A DNA stretch of 19,435 nt from contig NW_004754911.1 of NCBI RefSeq assembly GCF_000188695.1, positions 975,686-995,120 of the forward strand, written 5' to 3'. Position numbers and translations under genes: made by a program. The notes under the pieces were generated by a model, which worked only from the letters and a program-made list of their open reading frames with translations, made no database searches and was not told the origin of the DNA. Below, piece by piece: positions 1 to 8,494 of this stretch (its first letter is position 1; every line of letters starts with the position of its first letter). Source of the DNA: Salpingoeca rosetta. Taxonomy: Eukaryota; Opisthokonta; Choanoflagellata; Craspedida; Salpingoecidae.

Positions 1-173
1 TTCAAATCACCGCCAGCAGAAACGCGCACAAAGAGGCACAATACCCACCCACGTTATCAAACCCACAAGCGCACCCATCGCACACTCAGACACACATGCA
101 GACATGCGCGCACACACACACACATTCATGCACGGCATGTACATCAATCTCTCTCTCTTTTTCTTTCTGTGAG
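1..173 (+). other. Intron sequence upstream of the first visible exon
   Basis: No coding exon is supported here. The stretch is CA-rich and ends in a pyrimidine tract (ctctctctttttctttctgtgag) that serves as the acceptor of the exon starting at 174. It is therefore read as the 3' part of an intron of the plus-strand membrane-protein gene. Confidence 0.55.
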
Positions 174-2262
174 CCTTGCTCGGGTCGAAGTTGCTGCTAA
201 CATCGTCGTGTCTCGACTTGTGACTTCAGAACCAATTCCAGGAACAGCACTGCTACAGTACGAAGCAACGGACAACGCGGCGGCTTTCCTGGAGCCAGAG
301 CCAGTGGTTCTAATGGAAGTGTGGACTACCACCGACACTTCCACGCTCGTTGCCCCACAGTCACTGGCCATCACCGTCCCTGAAGACCACTACTTCAGCG
401 TCTTTCGTCACGTACGTGCCACACCTTTCATGTAAATGTGTTGTGTATGCATGTGTGCGTGTGTGCATGCATGTGTGCGTGTATGTATGTGTGTATGTGC
501 GTGTGTGTCAATTGTGGTGTGTTTGTTTGCGTGGTGTGTTGTTGGGAAAGGTGGGAAGTGTCGGAGAGCAGTGTTGAGGTAGTGCGACCTGTGCCCTCAA
601 TGCTGATCGTTCGTCACGCGTGGATGAATGTTCAACTTACACTTCTTGTCTTGCATCTTGACATTGTCGCTGCATGACCTCGCGTGCACCGCGGATGAAC
701 GACAGCAAGTCAACACCCCAATTGTGACATTGCTCGACTACAATGGAACCGAAAGTATGTTCAACCCGCAGAAGGAGTGAAGGAGCTTCTTCTTCTTGTT
801 GTTGTTGTTGTTGTTGCTTAAGTTGTTGTTGTTTAAGTTGTTGTTTAAGTTGTTGTTGTTTAAGTTGTTGTTTAAGTTGTTGTTGTTTAAGTTGTTGTTG
901 TTTAAGTTGTTGTTGTTGTCGTAACGGCTCCTCTTGCGATGTGAACTATCAATCAAACGCTTGTGTGTACGCCTACACAGCAGGTACACACAGCTACACC
1001 CACATACACATGTACACGCACAACATAAATCCCCATCCCAACCAAACACTCACACATTGGACTTCTCACGCTGTGTTTTGCACGCTGTCCTTTGCACACA
1101 TGCGTTCTCGTTCTTACAGTCTTGACCACGGCTGGCGTCATGTATATGCATTTGACCTCTGCTCCCATCACCACGGCGCCGTTTGTTGGTGATGGCAGCA
1201 AGGTTAGCTTGTGCCTTCTGTCCGTGCTGTGTGACTGTTGACATGTACAGCTGACACGCATCACTCCTGTACGCTTGCTGGTATGCAGCAGACACCACTC
1301 ACTATACCCTGACATTGTCTCACTCTTGCTCTCTCTCTCACTCACACACACACACACTCGCACGCAACAAGGTGAGGATCATGTTCAAGGCCGAGTATCT
1401 CTGGGACGTGTCCACAATCAGTCCGTACGTCATCTGGGGTGTCGCCACGTGCATATGGCCCAACTACAAGCTCAAAGCCCTTCAAAGCAGCGAGTTGATG
1501 ACGAACCTGACACTTGCAGCAGCAACCACAACCACAACCACAACCACAACCACAACCACAACCACAACCACAACCACAACCACGACAATAACGACCACAA
1601 CCACGACCACAACTACGATCACGACCACAACGACCACAACCACGCTTCCGCCAACAACCACGACCACAACATCAACTACATCACAGACGACAACAAATGC
1701 GAATCGTGAGTGAGTGAGTGAGTGAGTGAGTGAGTGAGTGAGTGAGTGAGTGAGTGAGTGAGTGAGTGAGTGAGTGAGTGAGTGAGTGAGTGAGTAAGTG
1801 AGTGAGTGAGTGAGGGAGTGAGTGAGTGAGTGAGGGAGTGAGTGAGTGAGGGAGTGAGTGAGTGAGTGAGTGAGTGAGTGAGTGAGTGAGTGTGCGTGTA
1901 TATTTGCGCGTGTGTGTGTGCGGTGAATGTGCAGTCTTGCGTCCCTGACGTTCCTCATGTCTCTGTCTCATTCTCGCTTCTCCGCGACTCACGAGTGCGT
2001 GCACTGCCCTTTCACATGACCGTGTGTACTTCTTCAGAGCTGTGTACTTTGTTCATGTTCTCGCCACCGCTGCTATCAAATGACTCGACGTCTGACACGG
2101 ACGTCGGCACCGCTTTCCGAAACACGCTCTCCCCTCGTACGTAGTCACTCTTGAATGCAACGACAGACTCCACATCACTTGATCGCATGTACATGTACAC
2201 GCGGAATACGAGTGTGGTGTTCCTGACAAACAACACACACACACACACACACACACACAAAT

Positions 2263-2317
<55 letters not shown>

Positions 2318-4773
2318 CACTCACACATGCACTCACACATGTGCGCACCATCCTTCAGGTGTGCCGGTCCTGAGCACCTATCTCAAGAACGCCGCGCTTC
2401 TCCTTGACAAATCGGGCGCAACCGTCTGCTTCGACGCCAGCGAATCGGCGGTGCGTGTGTGCAAAGTGGATGGGCGTGTGAGTGAGCATATGATCATGCG
2501 ATCAGCATGCCTCCTTCATACGCACACACAAATACACACAAACACGCACACACACACACGCACACGCAAATATGTTCATGCCAACAATATCTCGCTGAGC
2601 TGATGTCATGTGCGCCGCTCATTGCATTCGCTGCAGGTTGTGGACGCGTGGACGTCACTGGACACCGAGTATGAAGTGTGTTTCTCAAGTACAAAGTGCA
2701 TTACAGCTGCGGCCCCTTCACGATGGACAGCGAAAGCAAAGCCCGCAATTGGTGTGTCGGGCGTTGCATGCGGTGTTGTACCTTGAATTACGCAGTTGTG
2801 CAGGATGTTCAGTGCGCTTGACGGGCGTCTGACAACTCTTCTTGTGTTGTGCACTCGCCCTACCCATCTATTCACATACTCACGTGTCTCACATATACAC
2901 CACAATCTGCCTTTGACATTGCACGCAAAATGCCAGCCGTGGACTGGCAGCGTCTCGCGCTGATGGTCTCTGCTGGTGGAGTGCTGTTGCTTATCGTTTC
3001 CATCACGCTTGGTGTCGTCGCGTGCAACCGCAGCTGCCGTGTGAAACAGCTTCGACAGGAGCTTGCTGCTGCCGACACCTTTGGTGACTCAACAAAGCAA
3101 CACAACGCCTCGCTCTCAAGCAGCGGTGACCCTCCAGCACAGGTTTACTCACGGCTGCAATCTCGTCGCGATCAGGTCAGCGCACATCTTGTACACGCGT
3201 GCTTGTGATGGCGGTGTGTGTGTGCATGCAAACACGTACGCGTGTCTGCTATGTGTTAATGTCGTCTGCACTTGCGTGTAATGTGCTCATGCACCGCAAA
3301 CGTGAGAAGCGCACTTTTCCAACGTTTGTACTCATGTTGTCGTGTTGCTGTGGTATTGTTGAATACTGTCTCTGCCATCTCTCTTTCTCTCTCACGCACA
3401 CGCACACACACACTCACGCACACACACATACATACACACACACACACACATTCACTCTTGTCTAGGATGACAAATTCAAGCAAGGGACGGCAGGCAACCG
3501 AAGTGGACCATACTACTCCAACATCGTGCCAAACTCCAGCTTGCGTCAGCAGCAGCGCCAGCACCTGCAATCCACACGTGGCGCGGGCAGTCGTCGACAG
3601 GAACAAGGCGGACACGCCGCCGCAAACATCTACGCCACCGTTCCGCTTGTACATGAGTATGACAACCCCAACACCGGCATTGCCACGTATCAAGAGATTG
3701 GGGACACGGCTGATGCGCGCGCCCACGCAATCTACAGCGAGATTGGAGGCAACGGCGCCGGCGTGTCTGTGGCCTTGCACAGCAACCTGGCATACGCACC
3801 TGTGCTGACAACGCCCGCGTACACACAAATGGACCCCGCGCACCCACACACGCGAAGGGCGCGCGCCTGTTCCCTGGACACGGCGAAGCAGCATGCAGCA
3901 TACATGGTCATGTCACCACTCGTCACTGGCTCTGGTTCTGGTGCGTACCTTGACATTGAGCCAACACCGGCCCATCGCGCCACATGTGGCGAGGAAGGCA
4001 CGGGTGCGCTCACTTTTGGCGAGAGCGTGCGACGCCCGACAATACGCAGAGACAGCGGAAGGCGGTGGTCATTCCCTGGTCTGCACGCCGTACAGAAGAT
4101 GTCAGCCCACCAGCACAGGGCAGCGGCGCAAGGGCAGCAGGCGACAGAGGCACCGCGCGCAGTCGTCGACGCGTACATTGATGTTGAAGATGTTGGCATT
4201 GGTGCAGCTTCTTCCTCAACTTCATCGGGGTTGCCTGCCCCACCCGCACTCCAGCCAAGACAGGCCAGCACGGCCGTGTCAGGCATCGACTCACCGTCAA
4301 CACGTGACAACCAACAGCAACCGTCGTCTGCACACACGGCACCAGTTGTTCCCATTCCATCACCGCCGCCACCACCACCGCTCCCACAAGCGGGTGTAGG
4401 TACAGCAGCCGCCGCAATCACAGCCAGTGCCACCAGCACTGCTGGCGCCACAAGAGGCGGTGGTTCAAACCCAGGCGTGGGCGTGCTGTCGCCACCACTA
4501 CCTGCGTCTGCTGCAGCTGCTGTGGAGACAGCGACGGCATTTGCGCGCGTGAACCACTTGCACCAGCGCTCGATGATGCAGCGAAGACGAGATGGTGGCA
4601 ACGACGACGACGACGACAACGACGACGACGACGACAACGACGATGGGGACGGTGGTGGTGGTGGTGATGTGGTTGATGCAGACGACGCTGGTTGCGATGA
4701 TGCGACACAAGGTGGGCAGATTGGCGCTTACGATGCCGTAGTGGCGGAGGAGGGCGAGCTGACACTCGAATGA
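174..4773 (+). CDS. Single-pass membrane protein with tyrosine-motif cytoplasmic tail (5' partial, 9 exons visible)
   Basis: Proposed exons are 174-411, 706-754, 1120-1202, 1372-1705, 2038-2136, 2359-2477, 2637-2772, 2937-3175 and 3466-4773 (TGA). All introns are GT-AG, phases agree at every join, and about 867 residues are visible. In order the protein has an extracellular part that I do not recognise, a Thr-rich stalk (1525-1698), more extracellular sequence with Cys residues, one transmembrane helix (2954-3022), a basic juxtamembrane segment (CNRSCRVK), and a tail of about 480 residues. The tail has repeated YxxI/L/V/M motifs, a proline-rich stretch and an acidic Asp/Asn run. No kinase, phosphatase or SH2 domain is visible. 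The likely role, by inference, is a surface receptor or adhesion protein whose tail docks SH2 proteins after phosphorylation. The start codon and signal peptide lie upstream of the window. Exon 2 is the weakest exon, since its acceptor (GACAG) lacks a good pyrimidine tract. Confidence 0.72.
755..1119 (+). other. Intron with TTG/TTTAAG minisatellite
   Basis: This 365-bp intron lies between exons 2 and 3 of the membrane-protein gene. The donor is GTATGT and the acceptor follows a pyrimidine tract (ttctcgttcttacag). It holds the interrupted TTG repeat described separately and some CA-rich sequence. No other gene is visible in it. Confidence 0.6.
788..920. repeat. Compound minisatellite of TTGTTGTTTAAG / TTGTTGTTGTTTAAG units
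   Basis: A TTC/TTG triplet run passes into six or seven units in which two or three TTG triplets are followed by TTTAAG. Units of 12 bp and 15 bp alternate irregularly. Read in frame it would give Cys/Leu/Ser-rich peptide on one strand and Asn/Leu-rich peptide on the other. It lies inside an intron, so it is taken as non-coding. Confidence 0.85.
1525..1698 (+). other. Thr-rich mucin-like stalk in the extracellular region
   Basis: An (ACC ACA)n tract in the coding frame of exon 4 gives about 40 codons, nearly all Thr with two Ile, followed by a Thr/Pro/Ser-rich stretch ending near TTTNAN. It sits between the extracellular part and the transmembrane helix. Such a run is typical of O-glycosylated rod-like stalks. 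The coding reading is supported because the frame stays open and joins the flanking exons in phase. Confidence 0.7.
1706..1890 (+). repeat. (GTGA)n tetranucleotide microsatellite starting at a splice donor
   Basis: About 46 units of GTGA, with occasional GTAA or GGGA variants, begin at the exact first base of the intron after exon 4. The donor used (GTGAGT) is the first unit of the array. The rest of the intron to 2037 is ordinary sequence ending in the acceptor tacttcttcag. Confidence 0.9.
2232..2319. repeat. (CA)n microsatellite in intron
   Basis: A nearly perfect CA run broken by AAATGT lies within the intron 2137-2358 of the membrane-protein gene. It is followed by short ACATGCACTC repeats and then the acceptor (accatccttcag). 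Confidence 0.9.
2954..3022 (+). other. Transmembrane helix of the plus-strand membrane protein
   Basis: About 23 hydrophobic residues from LALMVSAGG to LGVVA follow VDWQR and precede CNRSCRVK. The positive residues on the C-terminal side put the tail in the cytoplasm (type I topology). This agrees with the glycosylation-type stalk upstream and the signalling motifs downstream. Confidence 0.85.
4339..4392 (+). other. Proline-rich ligand segment of the tail
   Basis: The frame reads PVVPIPSPPPPPPLPQ. A polyproline run flanked in this way fits SH3, EVH1 or profilin binding. Which of these applies cannot be told from sequence alone. Confidence 0.6.
4600..4647 (+). repeat. GAC/AAC codon repeat encoding an Asp/Asn run
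   Basis: Runs of five Asp codons separated by Asn give an acidic stretch near the C-terminus, followed by a Gly run from GGT codons. The tract is a trinucleotide repeat inside the coding frame. Confidence 0.85.
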
Positions 4774-5185
4774 GAGCTCGAACGTGTGACTGTGATATGC
4801 GGTTGTGAACGTGTCTGTGAACGGGCACAGGTCTATGCCTGCGGATGTTGTTGTTGTGTGTTGTTGTTGAGTGTGGCATGGTGACAACACTCAACATGCA
4901 AGGTTGTGGTGACTATCACGCTGGTGTGCTTTTGCGTGTGTCAGCCACTGAAACGCCTTGTGGTTGTCGTGTGTGTATTGACATGGGCGTTTCAAAGAGG
5001 AAACAAGCAGTACAGCGTGACGGGGGCAAGCGGGGGTCATGAACCAGTGTGTGCGTGCTTTGATTACCAACCCCAGCGACAACCAAAGACGCACTCAGCC
5101 AGCACGCGCAAATACATATGAAAAAGCAAGGAAGTCAGCAAGTAAGCAAGCAGGGAAGCAAGCAAGCAGTCCCCCTCAAGTGCAC

Positions 5186-5241
<56 letters not shown>

Positions 5242-5254
5242 TAGACAGCTGTGG
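4774..5254. other. Convergent intergenic region with 3' ends of two genes
   Basis: These 481 bp separate the stop codon of the plus-strand membrane-protein gene from that of the minus-strand hydrolase. They contain a degenerate AAGC/CAAG tract (about 5127-5169) and a (TG)n tract. No AATAAA signal is visible on either strand. No further gene is supported. Confidence 0.7.
5191..5241. repeat. (TG)n microsatellite between convergent genes
   Basis: About 25 uninterrupted TG units end about 14 bp from the stop codon of the minus-strand hydrolase. The tract therefore probably falls in that gene's 3' UTR. Confidence 0.92.
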
Positions 5255-6793
5255 TCACTGTGGGGCGGAGGGCATGAAGAAGCCAAGCAGCCTGGCCCAG
5301 CGGGAGAGGGAGCGTTCAAACTCCTCAGCGCGCTGCAGTTGTCTGCTGAACCTTCGTTGCACCTCTTCCCGATCGAGTGATTGCACAACAACGGCCGGGC
5401 GTTGCCGGTTGCGCTGTGGAGCTGATCGAGGCATGACGCCACAGCCCGTGCCGCTGTTCTTGTCACGGCGGCTCGTGCTGGCGCCTTGGTTGTGCTGTTG
5501 TGCATCTCGCCGATCATCTCGTTGTGGGTGTGTGGCCTGTTGTTGCTTGCCGTCGTTCTTGTCCGCGCTCTGTGCGCTTTCGTTGGTGCTCATGTGCGGC
5601 TGTGCATGTGCCCGTGTTGCCGTTGCTGCTGTTGATGGCGACGACGATGACGAAGGATTTGCCCCTCTTCCCCGACCCGACGACGAGGATGAAGCCACCA
5701 CTGTGGGCGTAGTTGATTTCATCGCGTCGGTTGAAGGGACCTTCCGGTAGGCCGAGGGGGAGCATGGGGTGTGTCGTGCAGCCATGGGCACGCACGACCC
5801 AAACGTCCGCCCCAGGGCCTCCATCCACGACGATGATGCCGAGGACAGCGGCAATGATGGCGCGGACGAGGCCTCTGCTGCCGTTGGCCTGGCTGGGGGC
5901 GGTGTGCAATGCTCGAGGAAGGAGATGATGTCCATGGTGGTGCTGGCGGGAAACCTGTTGTGTGTGGCGCCCTTGACAAGCTTCAGCTGCTTGTTGGCGA
6001 CGGTGGTGGCTGCCTCAAACAGGGCTGTGCTGTGGCCTGGGCCAATCAGCGTGTCGTCCTCGCCATGCACGAGCAGCAGATTGGTGATGTGCAGCGAGTC
6101 AATCACCTCCTTGTTTGGAAAGCGGGTGGAGAGCACGGCGCCGAGGGAGGTGAGGTCGCGCGCCACGTCCCGCAGCGACGTGAACGCGCTCTGCAGGACG
6201 ACGGCCAGCGGAGGGCCGTAATGGCGGGAAAGGTGGGCGCATGCCTGCAGTGCAACGCCAGAGCCAATGCTGCGCCCGACAAGGACAATTTGGTTGTGCT
6301 GGAACCCGAGGTTCTGCACGGCATAGTCGATGACTTGCTCAGCGATGCGCAGGCACCCGCCCTCGGACGCAGAGCCCAGCGCCAGCCCATAGCCCGGATA
6401 TTCTGGAACAAGAAGTGTGGCACGCAAGCGGGTGCATACTGTCGGCATCTCCGTGTACGGCATGTCGCCCAGGTCCATGAAGTTGCCGTGAAAGTAAATG
6501 ATGCACGGATGTTCCTGTGGTTGCTGTGGTTGCTGTTGTTGTTGTTGTTGCTGCTGCTGTTGACGATGGTGACGCTGGTGGGGGAACACGCGGCGGCTGG
6601 TGTAGGCGCGCTTCAGGCACGGGTCTCCCTTTGGTCCCAAGAAGACAATGTCACGCAAGACAGGATCCATCGTTGCAGACGTTGATGCCGACAATGATGA
6701 TGGCGGGGAGTGCTGGGGTTGCCCGCCATAACCTGGCGGTTTGCACGGGAAGAACAGCCGATTCAACGGGCTCGCATCCTTGAAGAACTGCAT
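5255..6793 (-). CDS. ABHD17-like alpha/beta serine hydrolase, intronless
   Basis: A single open frame of 512 codons runs from the ATG at 6793 to the TGA at 5257-5255. The core, residues 45-285, is an alpha/beta hydrolase. It has the oxyanion-side motif FHGNFMDLG (101-109), EYPGYGLALG (131-140), the nucleophile elbow GRSIG with Ser175, HGEDD with the acid Asp247, and GATHN with the base His278. These motifs and their spacing fit the ABHD17/ABHD13 branch, whose ABHD17 members remove palmitate from membrane proteins. The N-terminus is hydrophobic with a single Cys (NRLFFPCKPP), not the Cys cluster expected of animal ABHD17. A run of 11 Gln (78-88) stands just before the strand leading to HGN. 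After residue 290 come about 190 Ser/Ala/Arg/Gln-rich residues, probably disordered, and a basic amphipathic C-terminal segment. The substrate is unknown. The family call is firm, the subfamily less so. Confidence 0.85.
   Translation of the reverse strand: MQFFKDASPLNRLFFPCKPPGYGGQPQHSPPSSLSASTSATMDPVLRDIVFLGPKGDPCLKRAYTSRRVFPHQRHHRQQQQQQQQQQQPQQPQEHPCIIYFHGNFMDLGDMPYTEMPTVCTRLRATLLVPEYPGYGLALGSASEGGCLRIAEQVIDYAVQNLGFQHNQIVLVGRSIGSGVALQACAHLSRHYGPPLAVVLQSAFTSLRDVARDLTSLGAVLSTRFPNKEVIDSLHITNLLLVHGEDDTLIGPGHSTALFEAATTVANKQLKLVKGATHNRFPASTTMDIISFLEHCTPPPARPTAAEASSAPSLPLSSASSSWMEALGRTFGSCVPMAARHTPCSPSAYRKVPSTDAMKSTTPTVVASSSSSGRGRGANPSSSSSPSTAATATRAHAQPHMSTNESAQSADKNDGKQQQATHPQRDDRRDAQQHNQGASTSRRDKNSGTGCGVMPRSAPQRNRQRPAVVVQSLDREEVQRRFSRQLQRAEEFERSLSRWARLLGFFMPSAPQ
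6517..6560 (-). repeat. CAG/CAA repeat encoding polyGln in the hydrolase
   Basis: On the minus strand 11 mixed CAG and CAA codons are followed by Pro-Gln-Gln-Pro-Gln. The run sits in a loop between the N-terminal strand region and the HGN motif, and is expected to be tolerated there. Confidence 0.85.
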
Positions 6794-7033
6794 GTCGGTC
6801 TAATGTGCTACTGATGCGGCTGTGGGTGGGATGGTCTGGCGTGTGTTGATGTGTGCGTGGTGATGCGGTGTGTGTGTGTGTGAGATGCGGTTGTGTGTGT
6901 TGGTCTTGAGGTCTCGAGCGAGAGTGTTCGCGGTGTCAACGATGATGACAAGCAACGCAAGTCAGCAAGCAACGACCGCTGCTGCTGTGTGTGTGTGCCG
7001 TTTTTTGTTTTGGGACTTTGCCACCACTACAGT
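6794..7033 (-). promoter_or_regulatory. Short intergenic region, probable promoter and 5' UTR of the hydrolase gene
   Basis: These 240 bp lie between the stop codon of the JmjC gene and the start codon of the hydrolase gene on the same strand. They must hold the 3' UTR of one and the promoter and 5' UTR of the other. A short TG run lies at about 6871-6881. I see no recognisable TATA box or other motif. Confidence 0.4.
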
Positions 7034-8459
7034 TTATGGTGCGGATAACAGCAATGAAGCCAGCAGGAGGTTGGCGTGGTGGTGGTGTTGTGTTTGGTGG
7101 TGGTTGCGGTGTTGGTTGGTGTCGGTGTACGTCAGGGCTGCCAGGAGCGTCTCAATCCAGTTGCCAAGCCAGAGCGGACGCGTGGACGCAGGCAGCTTCA
7201 ACACAGCCGCACACACCCGCTGTGCAGCCAAAAGCGAGGAGGAACCACGTGCGTCTGTGGGGTCCCTTGCCGTGGTGGTGGTGGTTGTCCTTGTGAGTTG
7301 CTTGAGGATGGACGCGGCATACTCGTGCAGCTCCGCTTGTAGTGGAAGCAGGTGCTGCAGGTTGCTTTGAGCACGCCGTACAATAGAGGCGTGCAGTGTG
7401 GCCAGTACATCGTCGTTGTTGTAGCGGTGCCCAAGCACCAGCGCAATGCAGGCAGCGGCGCCTCCCACTGCGTCCATTTCCGCGCTCTCCTCCGGAACGT
7501 GTGCGCGGCACCGCTCCCACAACGCTGCCAAGTGCTCATGATCTGTTGCAGCCTCGTCGCCGCCCGCATGGTCATCACCACCAATGGGGGTGTCCTCGCC
7601 ACTTCTTGGCTGGACGTGGGTCCCGTCTCTTTGCTGCTGCTGCTGTTGTTCCTGTTCCTGCTGCTGGTGCTGGTGCTGGTGCTGGTGGTGCTGGTGCTGG
7701 TATTCTGCGAGATAGGCGGGTGCTGTGGCACGTGCAGATGCAACGAGGGGCTGGCATTCAACATGAACGGCCGCTATGGTGGAGATGAGGAGTGCGATGC
7801 GCTGAAGGAACGCCGCCTGTGCATGACGCGCCATGGCCGCTGGCATGCGAACACTTGACAGCGCCGGTATCAGCGCCTGCAGCAGTGACATGGTTTCCGA
7901 CGTTACCCCTTCCATTGCACCCGTCTGCTTCGTCTCTGTCCATACGTTCACAGACAGTGATGGCGTCTCCTGCAGTGCGCGCACGTGTGTGCGTGTGTGA
8001 GTGGGCGTGTGTGTGTGTGTGTGTGTGCGTGTGTGTGCGTGCGTGTGTGTGTGTGTGTGTGCGTGTGTGTGTGTGTTTGTCAACGCTGCTGCTGCTGTTC
8101 ACAATAGCTGCTGTCAGAGTTGCGTGTCTCACCGCCACGACGTAGTGCCACCAGAGCGGCGGCACGTAAAGGACATCGCCAGGCGCCAAGTGAGCGACAA
8201 CGGGCCTGTTTCCAACATGCACGCCAGCCACGCAAACGATGAGAGCATGAGGCGTATGCGTGTGAAGGTTTAGAGTCGAAAAGGGGGTTGAATGGACTAG
8301 TCGTGACAAGAAGGGAAGGGGTAACATAACATCATCAAGCACAAGACACAAGACACATGACACACACACACACACTCACAACCATACACAGACAGACAGA
8401 CAGACACACACTCACTCACAGACACACACACTCACACCCATACACACTCACAACCATAC

Positions 8460-8494
<35 letters not shown>

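Larger units (their letters stand above)
3146..4740 (+). other. Cytoplasmic tail with clustered tyrosine (SH2-ligand-like) motifs
   Basis: Tyrosine codons in the frame and their motifs are: 3146 YSRL, 3514 YSNI, 3631 YATV, 3658 YDNP, 3688 YQEI, 3733 YSEI, 3793 YAPV, 3820 YTQM, 3901 YMVM, 3946 YLDI, 4174 YIDV and 4729 YDAV. Nearly every tyrosine in the tail has a hydrophobic residue at +3 or an acidic residue nearby, which is the pattern of phosphotyrosine docking sites. YxxM is the classic ligand of the PI3-kinase p85 SH2 domains. YQEI and YSEI form an ITAM-like pair with an 11-residue spacer. Phosphorylation itself is inferred. Confidence 0.75.

Noticed and set aside
788..920. CRISPR-like array
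   Set aside because: The units are 12 and 15 bp with no unique spacers, in a eukaryotic intron. It is a minisatellite.
1482..1958. Minus-strand frame with poly-Val and (SLTH)n
   Set aside because: It is the antisense reading of the Thr-codon repeat and the (GTGA)n tract. The plus frame joins its neighbouring exons in phase.
2053..2340. Open frames of alternating Cys-Val or Thr-His over CA/TG repeats, here and in many other places
   Set aside because: Dinucleotide repeats have no stop codons, so long frames arise automatically. These lie inside introns whose flanking exons join in phase without them.
2359..2772. Fibronectin type III domain before the transmembrane helix
   Set aside because: The EYEVCF segment recalls the last strands of such a domain, but the tryptophan and leucine landmarks could not be placed, so I did not name a domain.
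3732..4637. 301-codon minus-strand frame opposite the tyrosine-rich tail
   Set aside because: No domain is seen. The plus frame has the ordered motifs, continues from the transmembrane exon in phase and ends in a natural stop.
3466..4773. Tyrosine kinase or phosphatase domain in the tail of the membrane protein
   Set aside because: There is no glycine loop, HRD, DFG or HCx5R motif. The tail is low-complexity with docking motifs only.
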